Source of the DNA: Armatimonadota bacterium
Lineage (GTDB): Bacteria > Armatimonadota > Zipacnadia > Zipacnadales > FEN-943
NCBI GenBank assembly: GCA_029777735.1
Contig: JAKORR010000667.1
Coordinates: forward strand, 1-9,524
Reading direction: 5' to 3'
Length of the DNA stretch: 9,524 nt
Shown: positions 1 through 6,121 of the stretch, one piece after another
How the letters are laid out: the number at the start of each line of letters is the position of its first letter
Numbering within the stretch: the stretch's first letter is position 1
The notes under the pieces: model-generated
What the model saw: only the letters and a program-made list of their open reading frames with translations
What the model was told of the DNA's origin: nothing
Databases searched by the model: none
Program-made: the position numbers and the translations under genes

Positions 1-864
1 CTTGTAGCCCTTGCCCTTCTTGGTGACCACATGGAGCAGGACGGGACCCTTCAGCCTCTTGGCCTCGTTCAGCACCGATATCAGGTTCGGCAAACTGTGC
101 CCGTCGATAGGCCCCAGGTAGGTAAAGCCCATCTCCTCGAAGAGCATGCCAGTGACAACCAGGTGCTTGAGGCCGTCGCGAACGCGGTCCAAGGCTTCGA
201 GCATGGTGTCGCCCAGGGGCAGTCGGTGCACGGCACGGGCTACCTCGGCCCGCATTCGTTGCATCGCCGGCTCAACCAGGCCAGCTCGTAGGCGCGCCAG
301 GTGGCCGCTCAAGGCGCCAACGTTGGCGCTAATGCTCATCTCATTGTCGTTGAGCACCACCAACAGGTCGGCGCCCAGAGCACCGGCCTGGTTTAGCCCC
401 GCCAGCGCCAGGCCTCCGGTCAGCGCCCCGTCGCCAATGACAGCTACTACCTCCTCGTTCCCGCCCCGCAAGTCCCGAGCCTTGGCGAAACCCAGGGCCG
501 CCGCGATGCTAGTGCTTCCATGGCCTGTGCCAAAGGCGTCATGAGGGCTTTCCGAGGGCGTCGGGAAGCCGCTGAGGCCCCCATACTGGCGTATCGAAGG
601 GAAGTTGCGCCGCCGGCCCGTCAACAGCTTGTGCGTGTAGCTCTGGTGTCCAACGTCCCAGATGATACGGTCGCGAGGCGACTCGAAGACGTAATGTAGC
701 GCGATGGTTAGCTCCACCACGCCCAGGTTGGCGGCCAGGTGACCGCCAGTCTCCGCCACCGTCGCAATTATGTGCTGACGGATCTCTTCAGCCAGCGTTT
801 CTAGTTCACCAGGCGTAAGCTGGCGCAGGTCCTCCGGTGAGTTTATTCTCTCAAGAAGTGCCAT
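1..864 (-). CDS. dxs: 1-deoxy-D-xylulose-5-phosphate synthase, N-terminal 288 residues (partial)
   Basis: Dxs condenses pyruvate with glyceraldehyde 3-phosphate, using thiamine diphosphate and Mg2+, in the cytosol; it is the first step of the non-mevalonate (MEP) isoprenoid pathway. The translated N-terminus reads like a typical Dxs: GGHLAANLGVVELTIALHYV near residues 40-59 (His42 aligns with the catalytic His49 of the E. coli enzyme), WDVGHQSYTHKLLTGR at 69-84, FGTGHGSTSIAAALG at 111-125, and the diphosphate/Mg2+ motif GDG at 144-146 followed by NDN at 172-174 and EMSISANVGAL. The ATG at 862-864 gives the usual family N-terminus. A GGAG lies about 15 nt upstream, farther than ideal, so translation may be modest. 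The family is about 620-640 residues, so more than half of the protein, including the pyrimidine-binding and transketolase C-terminal domains, lies beyond the left edge. It is the last visible gene of the xseA-xseB-dxs run. Confidence 0.97.
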   Translation of the reverse strand, partial: MALLERINSPEDLRQLTPGELETLAEEIRQHIIATVAETGGHLAANLGVVELTIALHYVFESPRDRIIWDVGHQSYTHKLLTGRRRNFPSIRQYGGLSGFPTPSESPHDAFGTGHGSTSIAAALGFAKARDLRGGNEEVVAVIGDGALTGGLALAGLNQAGALGADLLVVLNDNEMSISANVGALSGHLARLRAGLVEPAMQRMRAEVARAVHRLPLGDTMLEALDRVRDGLKHLVVTGMLFEEMGFTYLGPIDGHSLPNLISVLNEAKRLKGPVLLHVVTKKGKGYK

Positions 865-1004
865 GGCTGTTCAGGACAACTCCAGTTCACTCACTCGGCC
901 CGGCAGGGGATCAGGCCCCATAAGCACCACCCCCCGGGGACACTGGTGGGCTTCTCCCGGCGGCAGGCCCCGATAGAGCGGTGGTGCAATCCGAGCGGAT
1001 ACCG

Positions 1005-1322
1005 CTAGAAATCGCCCAAAACGTCTTCCTCCGGTTTCTTTTCCTCGTTGTCCTCGGATACACCGAAGAGGGTCTGCGGGAGTTGATGGCCCGCAGCCTC
1101 AGCCTGAGCGGCGTACTCCTCAATCCGTGCTTCCGCTTCCCGTAGCTTGCGGGAGCAGAATTCCTTGAGCCGCATGGCCAGCTCGAACTTCTTTAGTCCC
1201 TCTTCCAGGCCTAACTCGCCGGCCTCAAGCTCCTCGACTATCGCTTCGAGGCGCTCCAGCGCGGTCTCAAAATCCATATCCTCCGGCAGATCTTGCTGCC
1301 GGTCCTCTTTCTTATCCGCCAT
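1005..1322 (-). CDS. xseB: Exodeoxyribonuclease VII small subunit
   Basis: XseB is the small subunit of exonuclease VII, which degrades single-stranded DNA from both ends into short oligonucleotides; several copies bind the long helices of one XseA. The 105-residue product carries the family core at about residues 17-75: FETALERLEAIVEELEAGEL, then GLEEGLKKFELAMRLKEFC and KLREAEARIEE, which is the expected two-helix coiled-coil hairpin. XseB is usually 70-80 residues. Here a tail of about 30 residues, rich in Gln and acidic residues (ending EEKKPEEDVLGDF), extends the protein, and the first 15 residues are also charged. Its partner xseA ends 82 bp upstream on the same strand, and dxs starts 140 bp downstream, so cotranscription is likely. 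The ATG start agrees with the family N-terminus. Confidence 0.95.
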   Translation of the reverse strand: MADKKEDRQQDLPEDMDFETALERLEAIVEELEAGELGLEEGLKKFELAMRLKEFCSRKLREAEARIEEYAAQAEAAGHQLPQTLFGVSEDNEEKKPEEDVLGDF

Positions 1323-1344
1323 AGACGCACCCCAGGGACCGAGA

Positions 1345-1385
1345 GGTCGATATCGGACAGGCGCCTACCCGACAGGCGTTCGACC
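1345..1385 (-). repeat. Nested inverted repeats in the xseA-xseB gap
   Basis: In the 82-bp gap between xseA and xseB the arms GGTCGA (1345-1350) and TCGACC (1380-1385) are perfect inverted repeats. Inside them CGCCT (1362-1366) and AGGCG (1374-1378) form a second stem with a 7-nt loop. GACAGGCG is also present twice in direct orientation (1356-1363 and 1371-1378). There is no T-run, so this is not a classic intrinsic terminator. It could fold in the message and adjust xseB translation or stability relative to xseA; no function is shown. Confidence 0.35.
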
Positions 1386-1404
1386 AAACAACCCGGTCAC
1401 TTTG

Positions 1405-3054
1405 CTATTGTCCCTGCAGCGGAAGGATTTCGTCAACCGCGAGGCGTTGGCCTGGGCGGGAAGGACACCGCTGGGCCTGGTCGGCATCGTCGGGACGCGA
1501 TTCCCGGGCGGGCGGGTCCTTGGCCGAGGGTTCGGGTGGTGCCTCGGGCGATAACTCCGCTGGTTCTTCGCCTGAGGTTTGGGTTGTCAGGGCCCGCAGT
1601 TCGCCACGCGCCAGCAGGATGCGCAACTCATCGTCGGGCTGGACCTGCCCGGCGGAGCGCACGACCGTCTCTGTGGGCAAGCGAAACGTTAGGGAATACC
1701 CGCGCTCCAAGACGGCGCGGGGGTTGAGGGCGTCGAGTTGTCCGGCCAGACGGTTCAGGCGCCATTGGCACAGGTCACGGCGGTGCTGGGTCGCGGCACG
1801 CGCGCGGGAAGTTAGCTCCTTGACGAGCTGCGCTCGGGCTGCCAGGGCCCGGCGGGGATGGTTGGCCCTTAGCTCGGCGGCGGCCAGGGAGAGGCGCTGC
1901 CGGGCCCGGTTTAAGAGCCGCAACAAGCCGAACTGCAGACGCATCTCGGTGGTGGCCAGCCGCTCCCGACGGCGCCGCAGCACCTGCGCAGGTCGCTGCG
2001 CCTCCAAGCGTGTAGAGGCTAGCCGCAAGCGGAGGGAGCAGCCTTCGAGGATACGGCTTGCGGCCCGGGAGGCGCGGTCGCCAGCGTCGTCGGCGCGGAG
2101 GAACCACTGTTCGAGGATTGACGCTGGGCGGCGCAAGGGTGTGCGGGCGGTCAGGCGCACTAAGGCCGACTGGAACCGCTGTAGGTTCCTGTGGCTCGCC
2201 GAAAGGGCTCGACGGCCCAGTCCGAGGATGTACTGGAGCAGTTCCGCGCTGTCAGGCACCGCAAGCTCGGCGGCCGCTGAGGGCGTGGGGGCGCGAACAT
2301 CGGCCACCAGGTCGGCTATGGTGACGTCCGTCTCGTGACCGACGGCGCTCACCACTGGCTTGGGCGAGGCGAAGATCGCCCGCGCTACGCCCTCGTCGTT
2401 GAAGGCCCACAGGTCTTCCAGGCTCCCGCCGCCTCGCCCTACTATGATCACGTCCACGTCGGGCAGGTCACCCGCTAGGTGAAGGGAGCGGATTAGGCTG
2501 GCAGGTGCGGCCTCGCCTTGAACTACTGTCGGGACGATGACGACGCGCGCCAGCGGGAAGCGGCGCGCGAGGATCGTCGTGAGGTCGTGCACGGCCGCTC
2601 CGGTGGGCGACGTCACAAGCGCAATCCCGCGCGGAAAGCGAGGCAGCGGCCGCTTGCGCTCCGGCCTGAAGAGGCCCTCGGCCTCGAGCTTGGCACGGAG
2701 CCGCTCGAAAGCCGCGTGCAGGGCGCCCACGCCGTCAGGGCGCAGAAACAGCACGATGAGCTGGTAGCGTCCCTGCTTCTCGTAGACGCTGACGTGGCCG
2801 CCCGCGACCACCTGCATACCGTTTTCGACCTGCAGGCTAAGCCTGCCCACAACGCCGCGGAAGCACACACAGTCGAGGGCCGCGTCTTCATCCTTGAGGG
2901 TGAAGTAAAGATGGCCTGAACGGTGCCGTTTGACGTTTGACACCTCGCCTCGGACGATGATGTCCTGCAGCACCTCGTCACGCTCGAACAGGCGCTTGAT
3001 ATAGGCCGTCAGCTCGCGGACACTCAGGACTGAAGGCAGTAGCTCGTCGCTCAT
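1405..3054 (-). CDS. xseA: Exodeoxyribonuclease VII large subunit
   Basis: XseA is the catalytic and DNA-binding subunit of exonuclease VII, a metal-independent single-strand-specific nuclease involved in repair and recombination. The 549-residue product starts with an OB-fold (about 8-105; GEVSNVKRHRSGHLYFTLKD at 36-55), followed by the catalytic domain with GIALVTSPTGAAVHD (143-157), VGRGGGSLEDLWAFND (205-220) and VGHETDVTIADLVADVRAPT (238-257). Asp157, Arg207, His240 and Asp243 match E. coli Asp155, Arg205, His238 and Asp241 with a constant offset of two. Long Arg/Leu-rich helices follow (about 270-440), then the C-terminal segment LNPRAVLERGYSLT. An extra Pro/Glu-rich tail of about 55 residues (495-549) is unlike most XseA proteins. 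The ATG at 3052-3054 is preferred: the frame stays open upstream to 3561, but that extension has no recognisable motif and runs antisense into the next gene. Confidence 0.96.
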   Translation of the reverse strand: MSDELLPSVLSVRELTAYIKRLFERDEVLQDIIVRGEVSNVKRHRSGHLYFTLKDEDAALDCVCFRGVVGRLSLQVENGMQVVAGGHVSVYEKQGRYQLIVLFLRPDGVGALHAAFERLRAKLEAEGLFRPERKRPLPRFPRGIALVTSPTGAAVHDLTTILARRFPLARVVIVPTVVQGEAAPASLIRSLHLAGDLPDVDVIIVGRGGGSLEDLWAFNDEGVARAIFASPKPVVSAVGHETDVTIADLVADVRAPTPSAAAELAVPDSAELLQYILGLGRRALSASHRNLQRFQSALVRLTARTPLRRPASILEQWFLRADDAGDRASRAASRILEGCSLRLRLASTRLEAQRPAQVLRRRRERLATTEMRLQFGLLRLLNRARQRLSLAAAELRANHPRRALAARAQLVKELTSRARAATQHRRDLCQWRLNRLAGQLDALNPRAVLERGYSLTFRLPTETVVRSAGQVQPDDELRILLARGELRALTTQTSGEEPAELSPEAPPEPSAKDPPARESRPDDADQAQRCPSRPGQRLAVDEILPLQGQ

Positions 3055-3377
3055 GATGCGCCACCAGAATGCCTCAAGGACGGCACTCGCGCAACCCGGG
3101 AGGGCGGAGGCCTGTGGATTCGCGGGAGGCGCTTGGCCCTGCGGCCCCAGGGCGTTATCATGATTCCCGGTTTTCGGTAGCCGCAGGGCGGTTTGTGGGA
3201 GGCGGCGAGTGTTGTAGTCGTATCTCGTACAGGACCACAGGCGGTCCAGTTCCACCGACGCAAGCTGGCGTCCCGTAGGGCGTGGGCGGCTTGAGGGTCG
3301 TGCCCGGCTCCAGGGTCCGGCGCGAACCGTAGGGCCTGTCGCCGAGCAAGCAAGCCGACAGCTGGGAGGGTGATCCT
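3055..3377. other. Divergent intergenic region, xseA / GT-C-like gene
   Basis: This 323-bp stretch has no gene I can support and must hold the outward promoters of xseA (minus) and the membrane protein gene (plus). I find no convincing -35/-10 pair on either strand. It contains a 6-bp GC hairpin (GCCCTG 3136-3141, CAGGGC 3148-3153), an 8-bp palindrome ATCATGAT (3157-3164), and a 5-bp dyad GACGC/GCGTC (3257-3261, 3268-3272). None has a T-run or other sign of a terminator. Confidence 0.5.
3364..3370 (+). promoter_or_regulatory. Ribosome binding site that fixes the GTG start
   Basis: GGGAGGG is followed by a 7-nt spacer and then GTG at 3378. This near-ideal Shine-Dalgarno sequence supports the GTG start for the membrane protein, as no ATG lies nearby in frame. 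Confidence 0.8.
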
Positions 3378-4955
3378 GTGACGCGACGACTGGATCTGCC
3401 AGTTCTTGCCGCGATCCTGCTCGTAGCAGCTGTCTTCGCCCACACGCGTTGCCCCGAAGGGTCTTTCGACGTGTGGTGGCATTTGGCCACGGGGCGCTGG
3501 ATCGTGGAGCACGGCGCCGTTCCCACGGCCGATCCCTTCTCGTATACGCGCCAGGGAGCACCCTGGATTGCCCACGAATGGGGCATCGACCTGGTGCTTT
3601 ACGGCTTGTACAAGCAGTGGGGCCTCTATGGGCTGGCCATCTACCGCCAAGTCGTGGTGTCCGCCTCGGCGCTGCTCCTCTACCTGCTGTGTACGGGTGC
3701 CGGGGCCCATCCGCTGGTGGCCTACGGGTGCGGGCTGCTGCTGATCCAGTTCATCGGACCGACCCTCAACGCACGACCTCAGCTCCTCTTGCCCCTGCTG
3801 TTCCTGATTTCGCTGCACTGCCTGATAGCGCATCGGCGGGGCCGACGGGCGGCGATCTGGGGCGTGCCGGTGCTGGCGGCCGTCTGGGCCAACGTCCACG
3901 GCGGTTTCCTGGTGCTGTACTTCGTGCTCGCCTTCTACGCCCTCGACAGGCTGTTCAGCGGTAGCCCGACAGAGGCGGCCACGCCCTGGCGACGCTTCCT
4001 GGGGCGGCTGAACTGGAAGGCCTTCGGCACGGTGGCGGCCGTCAGCCTGGTGGCCTTGGCGGCGACGATGCTCAACCCCAGGGGCTTGACGGGCGCCCTG
4101 TACCCCTTCGAATACTTTGTGGGCGAGACCAAGCAGTACACGAATGTCATTGTCGAGTACGCGTCGCCCAATTTCAGCCAGCGGTACATGGCCATCCCAG
4201 GGCTCGCCCTTCTTGGGTTTGTGGCCCTCCTGTTGGTTTCGCGTCAGCCCACCACACTCTTCGACGGCTTGCTGCTGTTGTTCTTTACCTACAGTTTTCT
4301 GCGCTGGCAGCGCATGGTCGGCATCTACGGTGTGGTGCTTCTCTACGCCTTCGCGCAGCACGCGACAGGCCACTTCGGCTGGCGCTACCGGCCCAACCCA
4401 GGACTTACAAAGCCCCTTTTCGTATGGTCGATCCTGGCGGTCGGAGTGTTGCTCTTCGTGGCGGGCGTGCCTTGGCTGGTGCCGCCGCAGCGGATGGTCG
4501 ATATGGGTCGATACCCGGCCAAGGCAATCGAGATTGCCCGACTGAACAACGTGCGCGGCAATCTGTTCAACACCTATCACTACGGCGGCTACATCCTGTG
4601 GCAGTATTACCCGCGGCCTGTGGTGTTCATCGACGGCCGGGCCGACGTGTACGGCTGGCAGCTCTTCCAGGACTACCAGGCCATCAGCGAGGCTGGAGAA
4701 GGCTGGAAGCGGCTCCTGGATCGTTACAGTATCGCCTGGGTCGTGGTTGAGCGCGAGCGTGCGCTGGCCAAGGTGCTGCGCGAGATGCCGGACTGGCACC
4801 TGCTGTACGGCGACCGGAAGAGTGTTCTGTTCGTCCGCGACGGCCCGTCCAACGCCGAGGTGATAGGGCGATGGAAGGCCAGGCGGCTGCGCCTGCCCAG
4901 GGACGTGCTGCTGCCCGACGGAGCAATGGCAGGAGCCGCGGACGCTGTGCCCTGA
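3378..4955 (+). CDS. Polytopic GT-C-like membrane protein, possible glycosyltransferase
   Basis: The 525-residue product has about nine to eleven hydrophobic segments, near residues 7-22, 83-105, 112-128, 136-152, 158-188, 216-232, 270-287, 293-307, 312-327 and 346-369. The first large loop begins FDVWWHLATGRWIVEHG (30-46), then DPFSYT (52-57) and WIAHEWGIDLVLYGLY (63-78). An acidic residue in the first outer loop (here Asp31) is typical of GT-C lipid-phosphate-sugar-dependent transferases, but no diagnostic DxD or ExD pair is visible, so transferase activity is inference. After the last membrane segment comes a soluble region (about 370-525) with NLFNTYHYGGYILW (395-408) and VVFIDGRADVYG (415-426), probably on the outer face. 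No partner gene is adjacent: xseA is divergent, and the next minus-strand gene converges after an 80-bp gap. It might glycosylate or polymerise a cell-surface glycan. I am confident in the membrane topology but not in the reaction. Confidence 0.85.
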   Translation: MTRRLDLPVLAAILLVAAVFAHTRCPEGSFDVWWHLATGRWIVEHGAVPTADPFSYTRQGAPWIAHEWGIDLVLYGLYKQWGLYGLAIYRQVVVSASALLLYLLCTGAGAHPLVAYGCGLLLIQFIGPTLNARPQLLLPLLFLISLHCLIAHRRGRRAAIWGVPVLAAVWANVHGGFLVLYFVLAFYALDRLFSGSPTEAATPWRRFLGRLNWKAFGTVAAVSLVALAATMLNPRGLTGALYPFEYFVGETKQYTNVIVEYASPNFSQRYMAIPGLALLGFVALLLVSRQPTTLFDGLLLLFFTYSFLRWQRMVGIYGVVLLYAFAQHATGHFGWRYRPNPGLTKPLFVWSILAVGVLLFVAGVPWLVPPQRMVDMGRYPAKAIEIARLNNVRGNLFNTYHYGGYILWQYYPRPVVFIDGRADVYGWQLFQDYQAISEAGEGWKRLLDRYSIAWVVVERERALAKVLREMPDWHLLYGDRKSVLFVRDGPSNAEVIGRWKARRLRLPRDVLLPDGAMAGAADAVP

Positions 4956-4985
4956 GAGGCCGGTAGGTCTGCGGCCAGCCCGGTT

Positions 4986-5007
4986 GCGGGCGTGCCGGCA
5001 GGCCCGC
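4986..5007. terminator. GC-rich hairpin between convergent genes, possible terminator
   Basis: GCGGGC (4986-4991) and GCCCGC (5002-5007) form a perfect 6-bp stem with a 10-nt loop that itself contains the palindrome TGCCGGCA. It lies in the 80-bp gap between the stop codons of two convergent genes, where a shared terminator is expected. No T-run follows on either strand, so position is the main support. Confidence 0.35.
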
Positions 5008-5035
5008 GTTCGGTGGGTGAGCGCGTGCAAGCCGC

Positions 5036-5548
5036 TCAAAGGACTTCCTCCCGGAAGAGATACCACCGGCGCTTGCAGATGCCGTCGCGGGCGCACTCCT
5101 CCTCGCCTGGTGGGCAATGGTGCTCCTCACCGCGGCCGAAGCGATTCACCTCGGCAGCGTAGACCGCCAGGATCTGGCTGTGGCTCAGGCCGCGTGGGTG
5201 CTGGGCACGCCACAGGGCCAGCTTGTGCTGCACATTGCGGATCATCCCCACGACTTTAGCGCGGGAGACGCCGATTTCCTCGGCCACAGCTTGGGCGCGG
5301 CGCACCCGTAGCCACAGGAACAGGGACTGCCGCTCGAGGTCAGTGCAGCCGGCGGCGCGCATCTCCTCGCCTAACTCGTAGGGGTCCAGTGCCAGTTCCA
5401 GGACCGGCACCTCCTCGGTGGAGCCAGAGAGGGTCCTATGCCGGGCCCGCGGGCTACGGGAGTCGTTCGGAAGGGCACGCGCGTAAGGGCGCTGTGGGGT
5501 GGGGCCGCACGAGCTCTGTTCTCGGTGGACGTCCTGGGGGCGGCTCAT
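5036..5548 (-). CDS. Helix-turn-helix protein with C-terminal His/Cys cluster, family unknown
   Basis: I do not recognise this 170-residue protein as a named family. Residues 1-46 are Arg/Pro/Ser-rich and look disordered. Residues 47-82 contain VPVLELALDPYELGEEMRAA and an ERQSLFLWLRVRR helix. Residues 84-110 (RAQAVAEEIGVSRAKVVGMI, then RNVQHKL) have the spacing of a helix-turn-helix with GVS as the turn, as in sigma region 4 or similar DNA-binding domains. The end has His143, His144, Cys145, Cys152 and Cys158, a possible Zn or Fe-S ligand set. The ATG at 5546-5548 is supported by GGGAGG (5557-5562) 8 nt upstream and by an ATGA overlap with the preceding gene. A later start near the ValProVal segment is possible, because GAGGAGG also occurs there, but only a CTG is well spaced from it. 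It probably binds DNA and may control its own unit. Confidence 0.7.
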   Translation of the reverse strand: MSRPQDVHREQSSCGPTPQRPYARALPNDSRSPRARHRTLSGSTEEVPVLELALDPYELGEEMRAAGCTDLERQSLFLWLRVRRAQAVAEEIGVSRAKVVGMIRNVQHKLALWRAQHPRGLSHSQILAVYAAEVNRFGRGEEHHCPPGEEECARDGICKRRWYLFREEVL

Positions 5549-5769
5549 TGGGCCTGCCTCCCAAGTCGGGGCTTAGCCGCAGGGTTGGGCCGTCGGGCTT
5601 CCAGAGGAGCGTTGCGCTGAGCAGGGCAAGGGCTCCCGCAGTGCCTCCTCATCCACTCGCGGAACAACCGGGTCTCGCGGCAGCAGGGGCCGAGCAGGCG
5701 CACCAAGGCGAGCAAGTCTCGGTGGCGCAGCAACTTGAGGGCCAGCTTTTCGTCGGGCCTGTCAGCCAT
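5545..5769 (-). CDS. Small protein of unknown function, coupled to the HTH gene
   Basis: The 74-residue product begins MADRPDEKLALKLLRHRDLL, followed by ALVRLLGPCCRETRLFREWM: a Leu/Arg-rich, probably helical region with an adjacent Cys pair (CC). From about residue 44 it turns Pro/Arg/Cys-rich with less coding-like third-base use. No catalytic motif, signal peptide or membrane segment is visible, and I cannot name a family. It is judged real because GAGGTG sits 7 nt before the ATG and its TGA overlaps the ATG of the next gene (ATGA), which implies translational coupling. An alternative is that the two frames are remnants of a single gene split by a frameshift; the good Shine-Dalgarno sequence in front of the second gene argues against that. 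The upstream dyad and direct repeats suggest tight control of this unit. Confidence 0.6.
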   Translation of the reverse strand: MADRPDEKLALKLLRHRDLLALVRLLGPCCRETRLFREWMRRHCGSPCPAQRNAPLEARRPNPAAKPRLGRQAQ

Positions 5770-5772
5770 GGA

Positions 5773-5800
5773 ACCGCACCTCGCTTGTTGAAGGTGCGGT
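5773..5800 (-). promoter_or_regulatory. Perfect 9-bp dyad covering the Shine-Dalgarno sequence
   Basis: ACCGCACCT (5773-5781) and AGGTGCGGT (5792-5800) are exact inverted repeats separated by 10 nt, ending 3 nt before the ATG of the 74-residue gene. Read on the minus strand, the second arm contains the AGGTG of the ribosome binding site. If both arms are transcribed the hairpin would hide that site. If transcription starts at about 5795, as the candidate promoter upstream suggests, the dyad is better read as a DNA operator at the start point. The product of the downstream HTH gene is an obvious candidate ligand (inference). Confidence 0.6.
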
Positions 5801-5801
5801 C

Positions 5802-5831
5802 AATCTACGGGTTTAGTGTGGGCAGTGTCCT
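5802..5831 (-). promoter_or_regulatory. Candidate promoter of the two-gene HTH unit
   Basis: On the minus strand AGGACA (5826-5831) is followed by 18 nt and TAGATT (5802-5807), each matching 4 of 6 consensus bases. The match is weak, but a weak -35 just downstream of phased direct repeats is what an activator-dependent promoter looks like. The predicted start point is near 5795. Confidence 0.3.
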
Positions 5832-5837
5832 AGCAGC

Positions 5838-5881
5838 AGTGGGCAGGAAGTGGGCTTTTAGTGGGAAGCAACTGGGCATGT
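5838..5881. repeat. Four tandem 11-bp direct repeats, AGTGGGC plus 4-nt spacer
   Basis: AGTGGGC (5838), AGTGGGC (5849), AGTGGGA (5860) and ACTGGGC (5871) occur at exact 11-bp steps, each followed by an unrelated 4-nt spacer (AGGA, TTTT, AGCA, ATGT). A further TGTGGGC lies at 5817, two helical turns (21 bp) from the first unit. Conserved 7-mers with unconserved spacers indicate a row of protein sites on one face of the helix, not simple tandem duplication. Seven-plus-four spacing is the layout known for PhoB/OmpR-family response regulators. The array ends about 7 bp upstream of the candidate -35 element. Confidence 0.65.
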
Positions 5882-6121
5882 TGTTGCGGCTGGGCCCGGT
5901 GGTAGGCGGGAGACAGGAGAGGGGACAGCCCCAGGGAAGGGATGATCCTGTCAGCGCTTCTGATCACCGTCACCAACGAGGAGAGAAGTGGGTGAACTTC
6001 CGCTGGGCTCTGCTCGGGTGTGGCGACCACGCTAAGGATCACGCTGCTACCCGACCTCAGCGTCCAGCGTCGGCCCGGTGCGGAGACTTCGATGAGCTGG
6101 TGCGAAGGTGCCTCTCGCTGT
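5882..6121. other. Rest of the intergenic region downstream of the beta-helix gene
   Basis: These 240 bp between the operator-like repeats and the stop codon of the beta-helix gene hold no gene I can support. A tandem heptamer CAGCGTC (6058-6071) is flanked by CCGAC/GTCGG arms (6051-6055, 6069-6073), which could form a weak stem after the beta-helix gene, but there is no T-run. No clear terminator was found. Confidence 0.4.

Noticed and set aside
3136..3153. Hairpin GCCCTG/CAGGGC as a terminator
   Set aside because: It lies between divergent starts, has no T-run, and a 6-bp GC stem is common by chance in this composition.
3055..3561. N-terminal extension of XseA upstream of the ATG at 3054
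   Set aside because: About 169 extra residues without any motif would overlap the divergent gene; family members start close to MSDELLPSVLSV.
3051..5117. Long open frame of 688 codons on the minus strand
   Set aside because: It runs antisense across the entire GT-C-like gene, has no family motif and is rich in His/Arg/Gln/Pro, as expected of a GC-rich shadow frame.
5838..5881. CRISPR array or replication iterons as an explanation of the 11-bp repeats
   Set aside because: The units are far too short for CRISPR, and there is no AT-rich region, DnaA-box cluster or replication gene nearby.
5873..5887. Sigma-54-like TGG-N8-TTGC on the plus strand
   Set aside because: Only the GG and GC cores match, and no plus-strand gene lies downstream.
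5830..6042. Minus-strand frame of 70 codons starting GTG
   Set aside because: The ribosome site is poorly spaced, there is no recognisable domain, and the frame would include the 11-bp operator-like repeats.
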